Shown: positions 5,945 to 7,720 of the stretch, one piece after another
Layout: each line of letters opens with the position of its first letter
Position numbering within the stretch: position 1 is the first letter of the stretch
NCBI RefSeq assembly: GCF_902491285.1
Contig: NZ_CABUHK010000135.1
Span: 1-7,720 of the forward strand
Reading direction: 5' to 3'
Length of the DNA stretch: 7,720 bases
Source of the DNA: an uncultured Bacteroides sp.
GTDB taxonomy: Bacteria; Bacteroidota; Bacteroidia; Bacteroidales; Bacteroidaceae
Notes under the pieces: model-generated
Seen by the model: only the letters and a program-made list of their open reading frames with translations
Databases searched by the model: none
Told to the model about the DNA's origin: nothing
Translations under genes and position numbers: made by a program

Positions 5945-6849
5945 TAGAATCCAAAATAATTTTGCAACTTGATTATGCCGTCCTCATGCTTTTGTGGATT
6001 TTTCCTTTTCAGCTTTCTAATATTGAGTAGCTTCCATTGAACCGACGGATAATGCTGGAAATCTTGGTATTCCGATGCGTCCCAATCCGGCGTCCCGTCC
6101 TCGAATCCGAGTAAAAATGCTTTGTCGGTCGGTGTCAGATGGTCGTTGATATACTCGACCAGTCGGCGGCGGGTCGCTTCGTACTGCTCGTAGGTGAACG
6201 GCGTTGAGGACATGCCCTCAAATTGGTTGGTCAGGGCGTCGCGCTGGTCGTTGAAATTAGGATTAAGGGACTCCAAGATCGGGCGGTCGCTTCCCAGCAG
6301 GCAGAAGATGAAACCGCGCTTGATCTGGTCAAAGTCTTTGATATAATCGAGCATCAGACTTACATCGAACAGGTCGCGCGGGTGCTGGCGGTCGAGTGCC
6401 GCCGTGATCTTGCCACCGTAGAGTTGTGACAGCGGAACGATGCGGGCTCTGCAGAATACGCCGAAATCTTCTTGGGCGAGGTCGCATAAGGGCAATTCGA
6501 TGGGCGGTGCGATAATGCCGCGCTTCACGTCGTTTACCTCTACTTTGACGAAATGCCCGTTATGGGTGCAGATCAATTTGTTGGGAACTTCGCGTATTGC
6601 AATGCCCGGTATTGCAGCCTCGATCTTTGCCTTTATCGCTTTCAGCCGTTCTTTGATATGGGCGAGGCTTGCTTCCCGCGGCTCGACGGGAATATAGGTC
6701 AGGTCGATGTCTACCGAATATCGCGGCAGATTTTGCACGAACAGATTGATTGCCGTGCCGCCGTGAACGGCAAAACATTCTTCCGTCGAAATAATCGGGA
6801 TGATGCGGAGCAACAGCCGCACGCGCTCTTTGTACTCTTGATTAATCAT
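5944..6849 (-). CDS. abiEii: AbiEii-type nucleotidyltransferase toxin
   Basis: This 301-residue protein belongs to the AbiEii nucleotidyltransferase family (type IV toxin-antitoxin, DNA polymerase-beta fold). The core motif is G30-G31-T32, then S45-V-D47-I-D49, giving the two metal-binding aspartates. A further acid, E104 in VKVEVN, fits the third position. The conserved K147 in LSQLYGGKITA and R154...HPRDLFD (R158, D159, D162) follow. The C-terminus (WKLLNIRKLKRKNPQKH) also fits the family, so the toxin looks complete and active. AbiEii toxins cause reversible growth arrest and abort phage infection; some transfer nucleotides to tRNA. The gene overlaps abiEi by 8 nt (6842-6849) and is followed by the zinc-ribbon gene. 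It is GC-richer than the rest of the window. Confidence 0.92.
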   Translation of the reverse strand: MINQEYKERVRLLLRIIPIISTEECFAVHGGTAINLFVQNLPRYSVDIDLTYIPVEPREASLAHIKERLKAIKAKIEAAIPGIAIREVPNKLICTHNGHFVKVEVNDVKRGIIAPPIELPLCDLAQEDFGVFCRARIVPLSQLYGGKITAALDRQHPRDLFDVSLMLDYIKDFDQIKRGFIFCLLGSDRPILESLNPNFNDQRDALTNQFEGMSSTPFTYEQYEATRRRLVEYINDHLTPTDKAFLLGFEDGTPDWDASEYQDFQHYPSVQWKLLNIRKLKRKNPQKHEDGIIKLQNYFGF

Positions 6850-7609
6850 TTTTCAGTTCTGCCGGAATAGTGATTTGGTATTTCTTATCGTAAACGCCTC
6901 CTTTGGCGATTACCCGCTTGCCACTGCCGAGGTCTATTTTGTCGAGGTTGAGGGCCCCGAACCACGCATGATGGGCCTTTTCGGCCATAAAGAGGAACAG
7001 CCGCTTCACTTTGACGGAACGGCACTCCTCCAACAGTCGTTGCACATTCTTTGGCGGGAGTATCGACAGCATTTCCATCACATAATAGAGGTCGGTAATG
7101 TCGTAATATTGCGGAGCGAGGTGCAGACACTCCATAAATGCCCGTTCTGGGGTAGAGATCGGCAACTCGAAAACCCCTTGTCGGGTGGTGGTGATTCCGG
7201 TGTCGGAATTGAATATTTCGGTGGTAAACAGCCGGAGCGTAACTCCCCAGTCGTATTTTCTGAACCAAAGCGGTAAATACTCCTTTTGTGGCGCAGACAG
7301 CGAAACGGTTGGCCTGCCCATCGGGAGGTAGTGCGAATATCCGTGTATCTCCAATGCCGACATGGCTCCGATTGTCAGATGTTTGTCAGCCTGTGTATTG
7401 AGGCTGTACATGGCTCCGTATAATGTAGGCGTATCGCCCGTGCGGATCATTGCACCCGTGCCTATGGGGGTCAGCCAAGCGGATTCGACGTATCTGTGTT
7501 GGGTGGAATGCGGTATGTTATTTTGCTTCATCCACGAGGTCAGATACACGGCTCCAGCCGGAACCTCTTGCAGTAATTGGTTTATTTTCGACTCGTTTTT
7601 TACGCTCAT
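6842..7609 (-). CDS. abiEi: AbiEi-type antitoxin/transcriptional regulator
   Basis: A longer frame begins at a TTG at 7624, but that codon lies inside the -7 box, so I choose the ATG at 7609 (255 residues, MSVKNESKIN). The N-terminal part (about 7-60) is a winged helix ending SAWLTPIGTGAMIRTGD. Family landmarks follow: LPLWF at 112-116, STPERAFME at 152-160, and a C-terminal block HHAWFGALNLDKIDLGSGKR (213-232) ending in YQITIP (244-249). This matches the AbiEi_3 N- and C-terminal domains. AbiEi neutralises AbiEii without stable complex formation and represses its own operon. It lies between the integrase and the toxin gene, as a stabilising or anti-phage cargo of the element. Confidence 0.92.
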   Translation of the reverse strand: MSVKNESKINQLLQEVPAGAVYLTSWMKQNNIPHSTQHRYVESAWLTPIGTGAMIRTGDTPTLYGAMYSLNTQADKHLTIGAMSALEIHGYSHYLPMGRPTVSLSAPQKEYLPLWFRKYDWGVTLRLFTTEIFNSDTGITTTRQGVFELPISTPERAFMECLHLAPQYYDITDLYYVMEMLSILPPKNVQRLLEECRSVKVKRLFLFMAEKAHHAWFGALNLDKIDLGSGKRVIAKGGVYDKKYQITIPAELKND

Positions 7610-7613
7610 AGCG

Positions 7614-7621
7614 CAAATATA
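7614..7621 (-). promoter_or_regulatory. -7 box of the abiE operon (TATATTTG), near-leaderless start
   Basis: The minus strand reads TATATTTG, an exact TAnnTTTG match, and only four bases (CGCT) separate it from the abiEi ATG at 7609. Transcription should begin at or next to the ATG, so the mRNA would be leaderless or nearly so. No convincing TTTG -33 element lies 19-21 bp upstream. A weak AATAT/ATATT inverted repeat overlaps the box and might be part of an AbiEi operator. Confidence 0.65.
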
Positions 7622-7649
7622 CAAAAAATATTAAACCATTGTTGGCCTA

Positions 7650-7720
7650 TTACAAAACTTTTGCTGCCTCGTTGATTACCTTGTTGTCGAAGCTGTCGAG
7701 GTAGGTGTTGGTCGTCTCAA
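7650..7720 (-). CDS. tyrosine recombinase/integrase, partial (C-terminal end only)
   Basis: A frame open from the right edge ends at TAA (7652-7650), giving 22 visible codons. The sequence contains TYLDSF followed by NKVINEAAKVL. The TTxxYLDSF...I..A pattern is the end of Bacteroidetes tyrosine recombinases, where the Tyr of the YL motif is the catalytic nucleophile and the remainder is the C-terminal helix. The gene stops 28 bp before the abiE -7 box. Too little is visible to place its subfamily, but the match to the family's end is good. Confidence 0.7.
   Translation of the reverse strand, partial: ETTNTYLDSFDNKVINEAAKVL

Larger units (their letters stand above)
3301..7720 (-). mobile_element. 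portion of an integrative mobile element (boundaries not seen)
   Basis: The end of a tyrosine integrase, an AbiE toxin-antitoxin pair, an IS1595-like zinc-ribbon protein, an excisionase-type HTH protein, a DUF6291-like protein and a BT4734/VirE-N primase-like protein all lie on one strand. This is the usual order for small Bacteroidetes genomic islands and mobilizable elements: integrase near one end, cargo, then xis and replication genes. The coordinates cover only the part with recognisable element genes. The right end lies beyond the window, and the element may continue left through the MORN operon. No att repeats, mobilization genes or oriT were identified. Confidence 0.55.

Noticed and set aside
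5844..7634. Plus-strand frames over the abiE operon
   Set aside because: They are shadows of the well-supported minus-strand genes, produced by GC-rich codons, and match no family.

Overview
The window looks like a Bacteroidales (Bacteroidota) chromosome carrying part of an integrative mobile element. Three things point there: promoter -7 boxes of the TAnnTTTG type, gene starts that mostly lack a Shine-Dalgarno, and protein families typical of Bacteroides/Alistipes-like accessory islands (BT4734/VirE-N primase-like protein, DUF6291-like protein, excisionase-type HTH, AbiE toxin-antitoxin, Bacteroidetes-type tyrosine integrase). Every convincing gene lies on the minus strand, so the biological order runs from right to left.

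Right end (about 7720 down to 5350): the last 22 codons of a tyrosine recombinase enter from the right edge. After a 40-bp gap containing a perfect -7 box, abiEi, abiEii and a small zinc-ribbon/HTH protein follow in an overlapping operon (8-nt overlap, then a TAATG junction). The third protein matches the N-terminal half of an IS1595-type transposase but has no DDE domain. The operon ends in a strong hairpin terminator.

Middle (about 5350 down to 3300): an AT-rich 150-bp stretch with direct and inverted repeats precedes an excisionase-like HTH gene, a DUF6291-like gene and a BT4734/VirE-N protein with a PriCT-2-like C-terminus. A perfect 26-bp palindrome plus U-tract terminates this operon. 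It looks like the excision/replication module of the element, with AbiE as cargo or stabiliser next to the integrase.

Left (about 3205 down to 1): a promoter-like TACCTTTG is followed by about 230 nt that fold, on the minus-strand RNA, into a long rod of seven nested helices ending in a U-rich tract. Twelve or so bases later begins a four-gene operon: a small basic protein, a secreted MORN-repeat protein (ATGA overlap), a membrane-anchored cysteine-containing protein, and a membrane protein that runs off the left edge. I cannot assign this operon a function; its products look directed to the cell envelope.

The most unusual items are the rod-shaped RNA (or single-strand DNA) structure at 2973-3169 and the DDE-less transposase-like protein translationally coupled to AbiE. 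No tRNA, rRNA, CRISPR array or complete IS was seen, and no element boundary could be placed.
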